This document shows positions 8,463 to 17,225 of a stretch of DNA of 64,000 nt, piece by piece. Location: contig JAGCXN010000028.1 of NCBI GenBank assembly GCA_017961265.1, forward strand, positions 1 to 64,000. Reading direction: 5' to 3'. A program made the translations under genes and the position numbers. Under the pieces are notes generated by a model, which saw nothing but the letters and a program-made list of their open reading frames with translations, was not told the DNA's origin and did not search any database. The stretch is from Bacteroidales bacterium (GTDB taxonomy: Bacteria > Bacteroidota > Bacteroidia > Bacteroidales > WCHB1-69). Numbering within the stretch: the stretch's first letter is position 1; each line of letters begins with the position of its first letter.

Positions 8463-10748
8463 TTGAAAAAAAGAATTCTCATTCTCACCGTCGTTGCGGC
8501 TCTTGTCATTGCCGGCATCGTTCTTCTTTCTACTATAAAAAAGGACAATTTTGATATTCCTCTGATAGAGAAAATTTTCCAGCCGAAAGCCGAATTCATC
8601 CCCAACCAGAAGATTGACATCACCACTACTGAGGCTTACCGGCTGAAGGACAGCATTTACGACAACTTCCGCAGCAGCTTCCGGATGCACTTCCAGACCA
8701 TCGGGCTCGCCTCGTTCGCCGACAGCAGCCGCCTGCTGATCCTTTCCGAACCCGCCCCCTACTTCGACAGCGATACCATCCGCAGCATCTGCGCCAAATT
8801 CACCCACCACGTAGAGACCAGAGTCCATAAAATCGGCTTCGACGGCCATGTCACCGACATCGTCATCCTGCTGGCCAACGCCACCACCGAAAATGTCGGA
8901 CACCTCGTGGACAGCCTTTCGAAGGCACTCTACCTTTCTGACTACAAAGCCAATACCACTCCCCTGCCCGTCCAAAGCCCGCGGGCCTATTTCGTGGACG
9001 ACAACATCGACTACCAAATTACCCTGTACGAGTTCAACGACTGGTTTATGGAACAGGACGAACAGTTCATACAGCTGAAGGACACCTCCAAGAGCGTGAC
9101 GGTAGAGCAGATTTTCGCCGACAAGCTCACCGGCGTCTATTTCAGCAAGGTGCCCGGTTTCGTGGCGTGGGCTATCGCCAAGAAAAGTGACCTTTCGGAA
9201 CAGCTGACGCACATACGGCAGTTCACCCTTGATGCCGACCTGATCCTCGGCGCCCTCGCCGACTCCGCCACACTCGTGGTCATCGGACGGGAACGGCAGT
9301 CGGCGCTGAACGAACTGCCGCCCCTCAACGTGGAGTCCATCCTGCTGTTGGCGTCCGTCACCGAGAAGGAGCTGTCGCAAAGTCTGGATGTCAACGACTT
9401 TATGGCGGGGAAGATGGTCAGCGGCAGCGACTGGTGCCCCACCTACCTCAGCAAGGAACTGGAAAACACGGAGTTCGGGCATCTGCTCACCATCACCGAC
9501 GTGCTGCTGAAGGACTGGTCGGAGAACGGCACGATACAGGAGGCGTACTACAAATATCCGTCGCCGCCGCGTTTCCCGTTCGACCGTCCCCTGTTCCGCA
9601 AATTGGGACTTAACGAACTGGTTTACAACTGGAATACATGGAATGCGATGTACGCCATCGACATGGACGAAGGCTTCACGATATACACGCTCAACCGTAC
9701 CGGCTCGCTGCCCGTCTCCTACTTCAACTCACCGGAACGGAGCGTCTCCATCGGGCGGAGGTATGAAAACCAGGCGTACAACTATTTCGCCACCCTCGGC
9801 AATACCGACCTCGCGCGGGTGGTACAATATACGGCTCTTTACCAGCTTTTTATGGATAACGGTATCACCTACTCCGGCGACACGCACCCTGCCTATCCCG
9901 CCAACAAGCCCTATCTGCTGCAAAAGCCGACCAAAGACCTGCTCAACTATTTCAAAAATCTGAGCGACAAACAAATAGACCTTTTAGCCGACACCATCGC
10001 CAGCAAGAATTTCAAAGATTTCCATAAAGACCATGTAAACAAGCAGTTGCGCCAGAACGAGCAACGTTACAACTTCAAATATACAGAGGAGCAGACGGCC
10101 AACATCTATAAAGATGTGGCGAAAAACGCCCGCAACGGCCTCCGGAATGACATCGCCAATATCCGCTCGCTACTCAAGGGATTGAGTGAGGAGGAGTTCA
10201 ACTTTTTGGCGAAGTACCTCTCCTACCCACGCGGGATGCAGGCCAACCACACAGCCACTTACAAAGTGATGCAGCAGGCGCGGCGGGTCAACAACCTGAT
10301 GCGCACCATCGGCAAGAACAACCTCGGCATCATCGGCTTGGATTTGAAAAACGTACGGAACTACTACGTCAACAGCTTGGCCAGCTCGTCGGCGCGGTAC
10401 CTGAAAACACCCTCAGTGATTGTGACTTACAACGATATGCTAACCACCGGCGGGCACAATCTCTCGTCGGGCATCACGCGGGTGAAGTCGCTGACGGGCT
10501 ACAAGAGCGGCGGCGGACGACCCACTTACGCGCAGGCCAATCCTGCACCGAGCGGAAGTGCGCCAAAGCCCACATCTTCGGGGACACCGTCCGCCGCGAA
10601 ACCCAGCAGCGGCAAAAGCAGCGGAACCACGGCAAAGCCGTCGTCGTCGGGCGGAAGCAAGCCGGCATCGCAACCCCGTACTTCCCAGAACATCCGTCCG
10701 CGCGGGGAGGTCATCAGCACCGCCCCGAGAACACAGCGGGGGTTCTGA
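8463..10748 (+). CDS. Membrane-anchored protein of unknown function with Ser/Pro/Gly/Lys-rich tail
   Basis: I do not recognise the family. The protein has 761 residues from the TTG at 8463. A basic start plus one hydrophobic segment (KKRILILTVVAALVIAGIVLLS) anchors it, with the bulk presumably periplasmic. The body is not repetitive, is rich in Tyr, Asn and Asp, and contains two weakly similar halves of alternating helix and strand. The C-terminus from about 685 is low complexity (SGSAPKPTSSGTPSAAKPSSGKSS), a likely flexible tail. No ATG suits the N-terminus: the first in-frame ATG lies about 75 codons further on. The promoter box at 8429-8436 excludes the TTG at 8412. Monocistronic, divergent from the ABC operon. 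Confidence 0.72.
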   Translation: MKKRILILTVVAALVIAGIVLLSTIKKDNFDIPLIEKIFQPKAEFIPNQKIDITTTEAYRLKDSIYDNFRSSFRMHFQTIGLASFADSSRLLILSEPAPYFDSDTIRSICAKFTHHVETRVHKIGFDGHVTDIVILLANATTENVGHLVDSLSKALYLSDYKANTTPLPVQSPRAYFVDDNIDYQITLYEFNDWFMEQDEQFIQLKDTSKSVTVEQIFADKLTGVYFSKVPGFVAWAIAKKSDLSEQLTHIRQFTLDADLILGALADSATLVVIGRERQSALNELPPLNVESILLLASVTEKELSQSLDVNDFMAGKMVSGSDWCPTYLSKELENTEFGHLLTITDVLLKDWSENGTIQEAYYKYPSPPRFPFDRPLFRKLGLNELVYNWNTWNAMYAIDMDEGFTIYTLNRTGSLPVSYFNSPERSVSIGRRYENQAYNYFATLGNTDLARVVQYTALYQLFMDNGITYSGDTHPAYPANKPYLLQKPTKDLLNYFKNLSDKQIDLLADTIASKNFKDFHKDHVNKQLRQNEQRYNFKYTEEQTANIYKDVAKNARNGLRNDIANIRSLLKGLSEEEFNFLAKYLSYPRGMQANHTATYKVMQQARRVNNLMRTIGKNNLGIIGLDLKNVRNYYVNSLASSSARYLKTPSVIVTYNDMLTTGGHNLSSGITRVKSLTGYKSGGGRPTYAQANPAPSGSAPKPTSSGTPSAAKPSSGKSSGTTAKPSSSGGSKPASQPRTSQNIRPRGEVISTAPRTQRGF

Positions 10749-10766
10749 CAGAAACAGGCAGAGAAC

Positions 10767-11258
10767 CTATTTCTTCATTGAACTCTCCACATGTTGCCTA
10801 AGGGTGCCTTTATTCTTCATCTTGATCATATCTTCCACACCCTTAATCTTGCCTAAAGAATCCTTGTATTTGAGATAATAGTCAATGACCGTTTCATAGC
10901 CTGCCATACTACCGTCCACATCGGAAGCATCGGGGTTATTGATGCTGTGTTTGGCCCAGCCGCCAATATAGAGCAGGAGAAGGTCGCCATTGTTGAAGTT
11001 GGCCACATCCGTATTCACTTCGATGTGCACATCGGGGGTGCCGGAGAGCCACCACAATACGAAAGAGTTAACATCCTTGCGTTGGGCAGCGGAGGGTGAA
11101 TGGCTTTCCAGCCAATCCATGCAGCGGATAAAATCCTTCTCATATTTGACATATTCACTCTTTTCGATTTCGTTCGGAATAGCCGGGACGGAAAACTTCT
11201 GTGCCCACGCCGCCTGCGCGAACAGCAGACAGAGAGCGATAACAAAAAATCTTTTCAT
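10767..11258 (-). CDS. Small exported protein, unknown function
   Basis: The 163-residue protein has a clear signal peptide (MKRFFVIALCLLFAQAAWAQ, cleavage after AWA about residue 19). The mature part is mostly helical with WLESHSPSA, LLLLYIGGWAKHSI and a basic C-terminus. No family was recognised. It has its own -7 box, converges with the preceding 761-aa gene (18 bases between stops) and is upstream of no operon partner. Confidence 0.7.
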   Translation of the reverse strand: MKRFFVIALCLLFAQAAWAQKFSVPAIPNEIEKSEYVKYEKDFIRCMDWLESHSPSAAQRKDVNSFVLWWLSGTPDVHIEVNTDVANFNNGDLLLLYIGGWAKHSINNPDASDVDGSMAGYETVIDYYLKYKDSLGKIKGVEDMIKMKNKGTLRQHVESSMKK

Positions 11259-11311
11259 AACTATATTGTTTAAATGGGTGAATGATATTTCTTTTCAAAA
11301 AAATGCGAGTG

Positions 11312-11319
11312 CAAAAATA
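11312..11319 (-). promoter_or_regulatory. -7 promoter box for the small exported protein
   Basis: TATTTTTG on the minus strand, a TAnnTTTG match, 53 bases before the ATG at 11258. Confidence 0.6.
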
Positions 11320-11339
11320 GCAAAATTTGAAAAAAACAT

Positions 11340-12026
11340 TTACAGCTTCACCATCCCGTTCACAACTGCCGCAGAGCAGTAGGCCATCCATCCGGAAAAA
11401 ACGACAAAAAGCAGTGCCCATACAAAAGCCGGGATGTGCGTTTCATTGCGCAGATTAGCGGCATCACCTGACTGATCGGCGTGGAATATGGAAAGATACA
11501 ACAAGACCAGTGACGACCACACCGATTCGATGACAATCATCAATGTGTAGAACCACGCCGCAATTTCGATATAGAGCGGGTTTTTCAGGTAAAAGACCAG
11601 CACGCCGTTCAACAGGCAGAAAAGGATGACCCACAACGCGCCGTACCCGTTCCGCACCCACAGGAGGAGCATGAACAGAAAGAGTATCGAAAGACCGATG
11701 ACAATCCAGCTGCCGTAACCGAGGGAGAGTAGGTAAGCACACAGCAGTCCCGCCGCCGCCGCGAACGGATAGCCGGCAATGCTGACAAAGAAAGCTGCCA
11801 CGCCCGACTTCGACTTGGTGACCGTGACCCCGCCCGTGTCTTTAAATATCTCAATACGGACCACTTTACCTTCAAACACCAGCGCCATCAAGACATGACC
11901 CAGCTCGTGGATCAGCGTGTTGATGATATTGAAGAACTTGCCCACTACCGGCACTTTCGGCAACAGAAAGGCAACCACTATCAGGTAGTAAAAAATGTGG
12001 ATTCCAAAAAAGTGGAGATCTTCCAT
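11340..12026 (-). CDS. M50-like membrane metallopeptidase
   Basis: The 228-residue polytopic protein contains HELGH at residues 40-44 within FNIINTLIHELGHVLMAL. This is the zinc-binding HExxH of site-2-protease/M50B-like peptidases, placed in an early membrane helix as in that group. About six further hydrophobic segments follow. A second zinc-ligand motif (NxxPxxxxDG) is not evident, so proteolytic activity is uncertain. The ATG at 12026 is chosen over 12053 because the -7 promoter box at 12051-12058 overlaps the longer start. Confidence 0.8.
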   Translation of the reverse strand: MEDLHFFGIHIFYYLIVVAFLLPKVPVVGKFFNIINTLIHELGHVLMALVFEGKVVRIEIFKDTGGVTVTKSKSGVAAFFVSIAGYPFAAAAGLLCAYLLSLGYGSWIVIGLSILFLFMLLLWVRNGYGALWVILFCLLNGVLVFYLKNPLYIEIAAWFYTLMIVIESVWSSLVLLYLSIFHADQSGDAANLRNETHIPAFVWALLFVVFSGWMAYCSAAVVNGMVKL

Positions 12027-12050
12027 AGTCCAGCGGTTGTTATGAGGCGG

Positions 12051-12058
12051 CAAAAGTA
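12051..12058 (-). promoter_or_regulatory. -7 promoter box for the M50-like gene
   Basis: TACTTTTG on the minus strand, a TAnnTTTG match, 25 bases before the ATG at 12026. Confidence 0.65.
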
Positions 12059-12063
12059 CGAAT

Positions 12064-12122
12064 TAGTTCATCACGTTCATCAAGTTTATAAAGTTTATCA
12101 GGTTCATCAGGTTTATCAGGTT
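12064..12122. repeat. Imperfect tandem repeat of about 9-12 bp units
   Basis: Units of the type GTTCATCA and GTTTATCAG alternate five to six times in the spacer between the M50-like gene and the DUF4290 gene. No reading frame uses it. Confidence 0.6.
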
Positions 12123-12211
12123 GTAGAGCCATCATAGTATGGCGGCTAATCGTTGGTTTCGTAATAGGGTATAGTTTTCATTTCTCAGTTTTCAATTTTC
12201 AGTTTTTATCG

Positions 12212-12219
12212 TATCTTTG
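12212..12219 (+). promoter_or_regulatory. -7 promoter box for the DUF4290-ABC operon
   Basis: TATCTTTG, 19 bases before the ATG at 12238. Confidence 0.65.
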
Positions 12220-12237
12220 CCAGCTAAATTTTTAACT

Positions 12238-12927
12238 ATGCTTGAATACAATACCGCTCGCAATCAGCTGGTTATCAGAGAATACGGAAGAAATATCCAG
12301 AAAATGATTGAGGATGCAGTGAAGATTGAGGACCGCAAGCGCCGCAATGAGGTGGCTCGGGCCATCGTAAAGACCATGTCTCAGGCCAATCCTTCAGGGG
12401 CTGTCAATGGGGGAAGCAACAATAACGCCGACGCAAAGCCTAAGAAGCAGGAGTCGGCTGATTACTGGCACAAATTGTGGGATCACCTCTTCATCATTTC
12501 CAACTACCAGTTGGATGTAGATGCTCCATTCCCTAAACCGGTTCCAGTTGAAAAAAGTGACAAAAAAATGGAGCCCGTGGAATATCGTCGCGACGGAATC
12601 CATATCCGCTCGTACGGACGCTACCTCGAGAAAATCATCAAGGAGGTTTCTGGCTATCCGGAAGGGCCGCAAAAGGAGCAGCTCGTCCGCGATATCGCCA
12701 ACCTGATGAAAAAACTGTACCTGACATGGAATCGCGACACCGTGGAAGACAGCATCATCACACAGCAGTTGGCGGAAATGTCCGGCTCGAATATCAAACT
12801 CCCCGATGACTTCGTATTCACTCCAAGTCAGGAACTTCTCGCCAAAGGCAGCATCGTGAACAATTCCACCAAGAAGAAAAAGAAAAAGAAGAAAAAGAAA
12901 AAAGCCTCCACAGACCCAGCCGTATGA
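12238..12927 (+). CDS. DUF4290 family protein
   Basis: The 229-residue cytoplasmic, mostly helical protein is of the DUF4290 type found in Bacteroidota (LEYNTARNQLVIREYGRNIQ at the start, YWHKLWDHLFIISNYQLDVD in the middle, IRSYGRYLEKIIKEV later). The function of the family is not known to me. It ends in an unusual tract of eleven consecutive lysines (KKKKKKKKKKKASTDPAV) encoded by an AAG/AAA purine run. The stop overlaps the ATG of the ABC ATPase (ATGA at 12924-12927), implying translational coupling. The upstream TTG at 12217 lies within the promoter box and was rejected. Confidence 0.85.
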   Translation: MLEYNTARNQLVIREYGRNIQKMIEDAVKIEDRKRRNEVARAIVKTMSQANPSGAVNGGSNNNADAKPKKQESADYWHKLWDHLFIISNYQLDVDAPFPKPVPVEKSDKKMEPVEYRRDGIHIRSYGRYLEKIIKEVSGYPEGPQKEQLVRDIANLMKKLYLTWNRDTVEDSIITQQLAEMSGSNIKLPDDFVFTPSQELLAKGSIVNNSTKKKKKKKKKKKASTDPAV

Positions 12928-13832
12928 ATATCATAGAAATAAAGGACGTCACAAAAAAATTCTCCAACCAGCTGGCTCTGGACGGATTGACATTGGATAT
13001 TCCCGAAGGACGCATTTTCGGGCTGCTCGGCCCTAACGGCGCAGGCAAGACAACTCTCATCCGCATCCTTACCCACATCACAATGCCCGACAGCGGGCGT
13101 GTGCTGTTTCACGGGCACCCGCTCGAAGCCGCCGATGTGGAGAATATCGGCTATCTGCCCGAGGAGCGGGGACTTTACAAAAAGATGAAAGTATCCGAGC
13201 AGGTGGTTTATCTGGCGCGGCTGCGCGGATTGTCGAAGCAGGAAGCCACCCGTCGCCTTAAGGAATGGTTTCAGAAATTCGACATCGATTCGTGGTGGAA
13301 CCGCCGTGTAGAAGAACTGTCCAAGGGGATGCAGCAGAAAATCCAGTTCATCGCCACCGTGGTGCACCAGCCCGACTTCCTGATTTTCGACGAGCCTTTC
13401 TCCGGCTTCGACCCTGTGAACGCCGAAACCCTCAAACAAGAGATCTTGAACCTGAAGGCACAAGGCGCCACCGTCATCCTCTCCACCCACAATATGGCCT
13501 CCGTTGAAGAGATTTGCGACGAAATCGCCCTCGTCAATCACGGCAGGCTGGTGCTCAATGGCGAAATTAACGAGGTGCGCCGCCGCTTCAAACAAAGCCT
13601 TTTCCACATCAGTGTAGCCAACAATATCGACACCTCCAATTTCCCGACTGATTTCCAGATAGTTAAAAAAACATCCGTCGGCAACGAAACTTCCCTTAAC
13701 ATCCAGATCCTGAACAACACCCCCTCCAACCAACTGCTGCAATATCTTATCGAACAGCAATATACAGTCACCGCATTCAACGAAATCCTGCCGTCCATGA
13801 ATGAAGTGTTCATCAAAGCGGTCCAAAGTTAA
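12924..13832 (+). CDS. ABC transporter ATP-binding protein, NatA-like
   Basis: The 302-residue ATPase has Walker A GPNGAGKT at 36-43, signature LSKGMQQ at 132-138, Walker B LIFDEP at 153-158 and H-loop STHNMASVEE. A C-terminal ~70-residue extension is typical of NatA/DrrA-type exporters. It is coupled to DUF4290 upstream and followed by its permease after a 117-base repeat-filled gap. The substrate may be sodium ions or a drug, by analogy only. Confidence 0.9.
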   Translation: MNIIEIKDVTKKFSNQLALDGLTLDIPEGRIFGLLGPNGAGKTTLIRILTHITMPDSGRVLFHGHPLEAADVENIGYLPEERGLYKKMKVSEQVVYLARLRGLSKQEATRRLKEWFQKFDIDSWWNRRVEELSKGMQQKIQFIATVVHQPDFLIFDEPFSGFDPVNAETLKQEILNLKAQGATVILSTHNMASVEEICDEIALVNHGRLVLNGEINEVRRRFKQSLFHISVANNIDTSNFPTDFQIVKKTSVGNETSLNIQILNNTPSNQLLQYLIEQQYTVTAFNEILPSMNEVFIKAVQS

Positions 13833-13936
13833 AAGTAATAAGTAATAGGTAAAAAGTAATAGGTTGCCACGCACAACCCCTCTTCATACTTCCCACTAAC
13901 TCCTAATTCCTAATTTCTAATTCCTAACTCCTAATA
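13831..13936 (+). repeat. Dispersed intergenic hairpin repeat, copy A
   Basis: Left arm of AGTAATAGGTAAAA-type units, a core containing CCCCTCTTCATAC, then a right arm of CTAATTCCTAA-type units. It begins at the stop codon of the ATPase. Related copies lie at 17127-17186, 37784-37910 and 40802-40914. Confidence 0.75.
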
Positions 13937-13949
13937 CAAAATCATAGAA

Positions 13950-15260
13950 ATGTCCAAAATCCCCATTATCATAGAACGTGAGTTTTTTTCGAGGGTGAAG
14001 AAGAAATCCTTCATTGTCACCACGTTGCTAATGCCCCTGATGATCATTGCATTGATCGTGATTCCCGTATATGTCGCACAGAAGACGGACAAGGACTGTC
14101 TGGTGTATGTGCTGGACGAGAACGACTATTTCATCAACAAGTTCGCTGACACGGAAAAGGTGCACTTTGCCTATCCCAGTGGGGAACTTGAGTCGATGAA
14201 GCAGCGGTGTATTGACGGGGAGTGCGACGCTGTGCTGCATATTCTGTCGGGATCACAGTCGAATCAGGCGAACCTATACTATCACAAGGATCCTCCTCTA
14301 TCGTTGAAGGGGCGTGTAACGGAACAGATGGACAAAATCCTGTTTGACCGTACGCTGATGGACACCTTCCACATTGACTTACAGAAGTACGAAATCATCA
14401 AGCAGACCTCGCAAAGTTCGGTCGCGGCGGTGCAGATTGATGCCGATGGGCAGGAGCGGGCCAGCATGATGTTACTCAACCGCATTGTCGGACTGATTTG
14501 CGGCGTGCTGATTTACATGTTCGTTTTTTTATATGCTAATCAGGTGATGCGCAGTTCCATCGAGGAAAAAGCCAACCGCATTGTGGAAATCATTATCTCA
14601 TCGGTAAAGCCGTTCGAATTCATGATGGGCAAGATTATCGGTGTAGCGCTCGTCGGCATCCTTCAGTTCGCAATGCAAATTGTGCTGGCGGTGGTGCTTC
14701 TATTTGGTGTACAGTTCCTGCTGCCCACTATCTTCAGCGAAACGACCGTCGCCGGGCCGGACGTGGCTTCTGCTACCGCTGCTGCTGAATCCATGCAAAT
14801 CCAAAACAGCAGTCTCTTCAGCGACATTTCCGCCTTCTATAGTTTCCCCTTCACCACACTGATTATTTGTTTCTTCATCTATTTCCTGTTCGGTTATCTG
14901 ATCTACGCCTCCCTATTCGCAGGCTTGGGTTCCGCCACTGACAATGAGACTGATTCCAACCAATTCGTACTGCCCGTCAGCTTGCCTCTGATACTCACCA
15001 TCATGATCATCTCTATGGAGGCCTCGGCGCAAAGTACACTGGTCAAGTGGCTGTCCATCATACCGTTCACCTCCCCTATCGCCATGCTGTACCGTATTCC
15101 TTCGGGTGTGCCGCTGTGGGAGCTCATCCTCTCCATCGCACTACTCATTGGAACATTCGTTCTGTGCGTGTGGCTGTCGGCCAAAATTTACCGCACAGGC
15201 CTGCTAATGTACGGCAAGAAGGTGACATGGAAGGAAATTTGGCGGTGGGTACGGATGTAA
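13950..15260 (+). CDS. ABC-2 type transporter permease, NatB-like
   Basis: The 436-residue protein has one N-terminal membrane helix (FIVTTLLMPLMIIALIVIPV), a large extracytoplasmic loop of about 150 residues, and then five to six helices (RIVGLICGVLIYMFVFLY through LLIGTFVLCVWLSA). This is the layout of NatB/YhaP exporters. IEEKANRIVEIIISSVKPFEFMMGKI near 205-230 is the characteristic ABC-2 coupling segment. It partners the ATPase immediately upstream. Confidence 0.9.
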   Translation: MSKIPIIIEREFFSRVKKKSFIVTTLLMPLMIIALIVIPVYVAQKTDKDCLVYVLDENDYFINKFADTEKVHFAYPSGELESMKQRCIDGECDAVLHILSGSQSNQANLYYHKDPPLSLKGRVTEQMDKILFDRTLMDTFHIDLQKYEIIKQTSQSSVAAVQIDADGQERASMMLLNRIVGLICGVLIYMFVFLYANQVMRSSIEEKANRIVEIIISSVKPFEFMMGKIIGVALVGILQFAMQIVLAVVLLFGVQFLLPTIFSETTVAGPDVASATAAAESMQIQNSSLFSDISAFYSFPFTTLIICFFIYFLFGYLIYASLFAGLGSATDNETDSNQFVLPVSLPLILTIMIISMEASAQSTLVKWLSIIPFTSPIAMLYRIPSGVPLWELILSIALLIGTFVLCVWLSAKIYRTGLLMYGKKVTWKEIWRWVRM

Positions 15261-15314
15261 CCATTTCAGTTATACAACCTTCTTTTAAATAGGTTTCTAT
15301 TTCGATTATTATTG

Positions 15315-15322
15315 TATTTTTG
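15315..15322 (+). promoter_or_regulatory. -7 promoter box for the activase-dehydratase-TetR operon
   Basis: TATTTTTG, a TAnnTTTG match, 42 bases before the ATG at 15364. Confidence 0.65.
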
Positions 15323-15363
15323 CGCCCTCTTTTAATTGACCTATTAAACAACACGATTAAACT

Positions 15364-17142
15364 ATGGCAGAAGATACGCAAACGCTTTATTCCGTAGGGG
15401 TTGACATCGGTTCCACTACGATGAAGGTGGCGGCTTTGGATGCTTCTGGAACGCTGGTTTTTTCGGCATATCGGCGCCATCAGGCCAACATTCCCGACAC
15501 CGCCGAGACCATCATCGGGGAGTTTCTGGCCAAGATGGGCGACTGCCGCGCACGCATCGTCATCACCGGTTCCGTGGGTATGGGGTACGCCCAACGTCAC
15601 GGATTCGGCTTCGTGCAGGAGGTCGTGGCCGCCGCCGAAACCGTCAAGCAGCGTTACCCTGAGGTGCGCACCTTCATCGATATGGGCGGCGAGGACAGCA
15701 AGATGATCTTCTTCGAGAAGGGCAAGGTGCCCGACATCCGCATGAACGGCAGTTGTGCCGGCGGCACCGGCGCCTTCATCGACCAGACTGCCACCTTGCT
15801 CAACGTGCAGACCGCCGAACTCAACACCCTCGCCGCCCAATCACAGACGATCTACCCCATCGCCTCCCGCTGCGGCGTCTTCTCTAAAACCGACATACAG
15901 AACCTCATAAGCCGCAACGTCAGCCGCGCCGACATCGCCGCCTCCGTCTTCAACGCCGTGGCGATGCAGGTGGTGTCGTCACTTGCCCGCGGGATGGACA
16001 TCACCCCGGCGGTATTCTTCTGCGGCGGCCCCTTCGCGTTCCTACCAGAACTTCAGAAACACTTCCGTAACGTACTCAACCTCAGCGAGGAGGATTGCCT
16101 TCTTCCCAACAACGCCCAACTGATTCCCGCCACAGGCTGTGCCCTACTGGCTCCCACTTGTGCCACCGGCGTCATCACCATAACGGAGCTCCTCCAGATG
16201 GTGCGAGGCGGGCACCAGCACACCACCGACTACAGCAACCGTCTCAACGCCCTTTTCGCCGACAAGGCCGAATACGACCGCTGGATCGCCAACAAGAACC
16301 TCTACTACGTACCTCGCGGAGAACTCGTCACTGCCGTCCCGACCCCCTACTTTATGGGCGTGGACTCCGGCAGCACCACCACCAAACTCATCCTCCTCGA
16401 CAGCGATCAACGAGTCGTCTATACCGACTACCAGCGCAACAACGGGGACAGTTTCCGCACCTTCTGCAATATGCTTAAAAGCCTGTACGACAGTGTCGAA
16501 AACGCCGACAACCTCATCATCGGGGGCAGCTGCGTCACGGGCTACGGCGAGAACCTGATCAAGACGGCCTTCAACTTCGATTATGGCATTGTGGAGACGA
16601 TGGCGCATTTTTCGGCGGCCCGCCAAGTGGAGCCCGACGTGAGCTTCATCCTCGACATCGGCGGCCAGGATATGAAGGCCATCTTCGTCGATAACGGTTC
16701 CATCCGACGCATGGAAATCAACGAGGCGTGTTCCTCCGGCTGCGGCTCTTTCATCGAAACCTTCGCCAACATGATGGGCTATCCCGTCGCCGAGTTCGCT
16801 GAAATGTCGTGCTTCGCCCAACATCCCTGCGACCTCGGCACCCGATGCACCGTTTTCATGAACTCCAAAGTGAAGCAGGCCATGCAGGAAGGAGCGGCTG
16901 TTGCCGACATCGCCGCCGGATTCAGCTACTCTGTCATCAAAAACTGTCTTTTCAAAGTATTGAAACTCAAAAATATAACGGAACTCGGGAAGAAAATCGT
17001 AGTACAAGGCGGCACCTTCCGTAACCACAGCATCGTCCGAGCCCTCGAGAAGATGACCGGCTGCAACGTCTCCTTCTCCGACATCCCCGAACTGATGGGA
17101 GCGTACGGGGCGGCACTGCACGCGGCAAAAGGTAAAAAGTAA
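15364..17142 (+). CDS. 2-hydroxyacyl-CoA dehydratase activase with two BadF/HgdC ATPase domains
   Basis: The 592-residue protein has two tandem ASKHA ATPase domains of the BadF/BadG/HgdC type. Domain 1 starts with [12 protein letters not shown] near 12 and carries [11 protein letters not shown] near 128. Domain 2 starts with [13 protein letters not shown] near 331 and carries [11 protein letters not shown] near 452. The cysteine in each is the known ligand of the [4Fe-4S] cluster bridging activase subunits, so a single chain could form the pseudo-dimer. Such enzymes use ATP to inject an electron into the dehydratase. In many anaerobes this module is fused to the protein encoded next; here they are separate. 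The C-terminal GKK and stop are supplied by repeat sequence. Confidence 0.88.
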   Translation: MAEDTQTLYSVGVDIGSTTMKVAALDASGTLVFSAYRRHQANIPDTAETIIGEFLAKMGDCRARIVITGSVGMGYAQRHGFGFVQEVVAAAETVKQRYPEVRTFIDMGGEDSKMIFFEKGKVPDIRMNGSCAGGTGAFIDQTATLLNVQTAELNTLAAQSQTIYPIASRCGVFSKTDIQNLISRNVSRADIAASVFNAVAMQVVSSLARGMDITPAVFFCGGPFAFLPELQKHFRNVLNLSEEDCLLPNNAQLIPATGCALLAPTCATGVITITELLQMVRGGHQHTTDYSNRLNALFADKAEYDRWIANKNLYYVPRGELVTAVPTPYFMGVDSGSTTTKLILLDSDQRVVYTDYQRNNGDSFRTFCNMLKSLYDSVENADNLIIGGSCVTGYGENLIKTAFNFDYGIVETMAHFSAARQVEPDVSFILDIGGQDMKAIFVDNGSIRRMEINEACSSGCGSFIETFANMMGYPVAEFAEMSCFAQHPCDLGTRCTVFMNSKVKQAMQEGAAVADIAAGFSYSVIKNCLFKVLKLKNITELGKKIVVQGGTFRNHSIVRALEKMTGCNVSFSDIPELMGAYGAALHAAKGKK

Positions 17143-17186
17143 AAGGTAATAGGTAATAGGTAAAAAGTAATAAGTAAAAGGGTAAT
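17127..17186 (+). repeat. Dispersed intergenic repeat, copy B (left arm only)
   Basis: Units of GGTAATAGGTAAAAAGTAA type run through the 3' end of the activase gene and beyond its stop. Unlike the other copies it lacks the core and right arm and is followed instead by a different perfect palindrome. Confidence 0.65.
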
Positions 17187-17190
17187 GTAA

Positions 17191-17210
17191 AGACAGTGCA
17201 TGCACTGTCT
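17191..17210. repeat. Perfect 20-bp palindrome
   Basis: AGACAGTGCA followed by its exact reverse complement, 16 bases before the ATG at 17226. It could be an operator or an RNA hairpin that hides the ribosome binding region of the dehydratase gene. Confidence 0.7.
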
Positions 17211-17225
17211 AATAAAAACCGCACA

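Noticed and set aside
8259..9482. A 407-codon minus-strand frame
   Set aside because: It overlaps the 5' half of the 761-aa gene on the opposite strand, has valine/glycine-rich non-protein-like composition and no family features.
12828..13874. A 348-codon minus-strand frame
   Set aside because: Antisense to the NatA-like ATPase with full Walker motifs.
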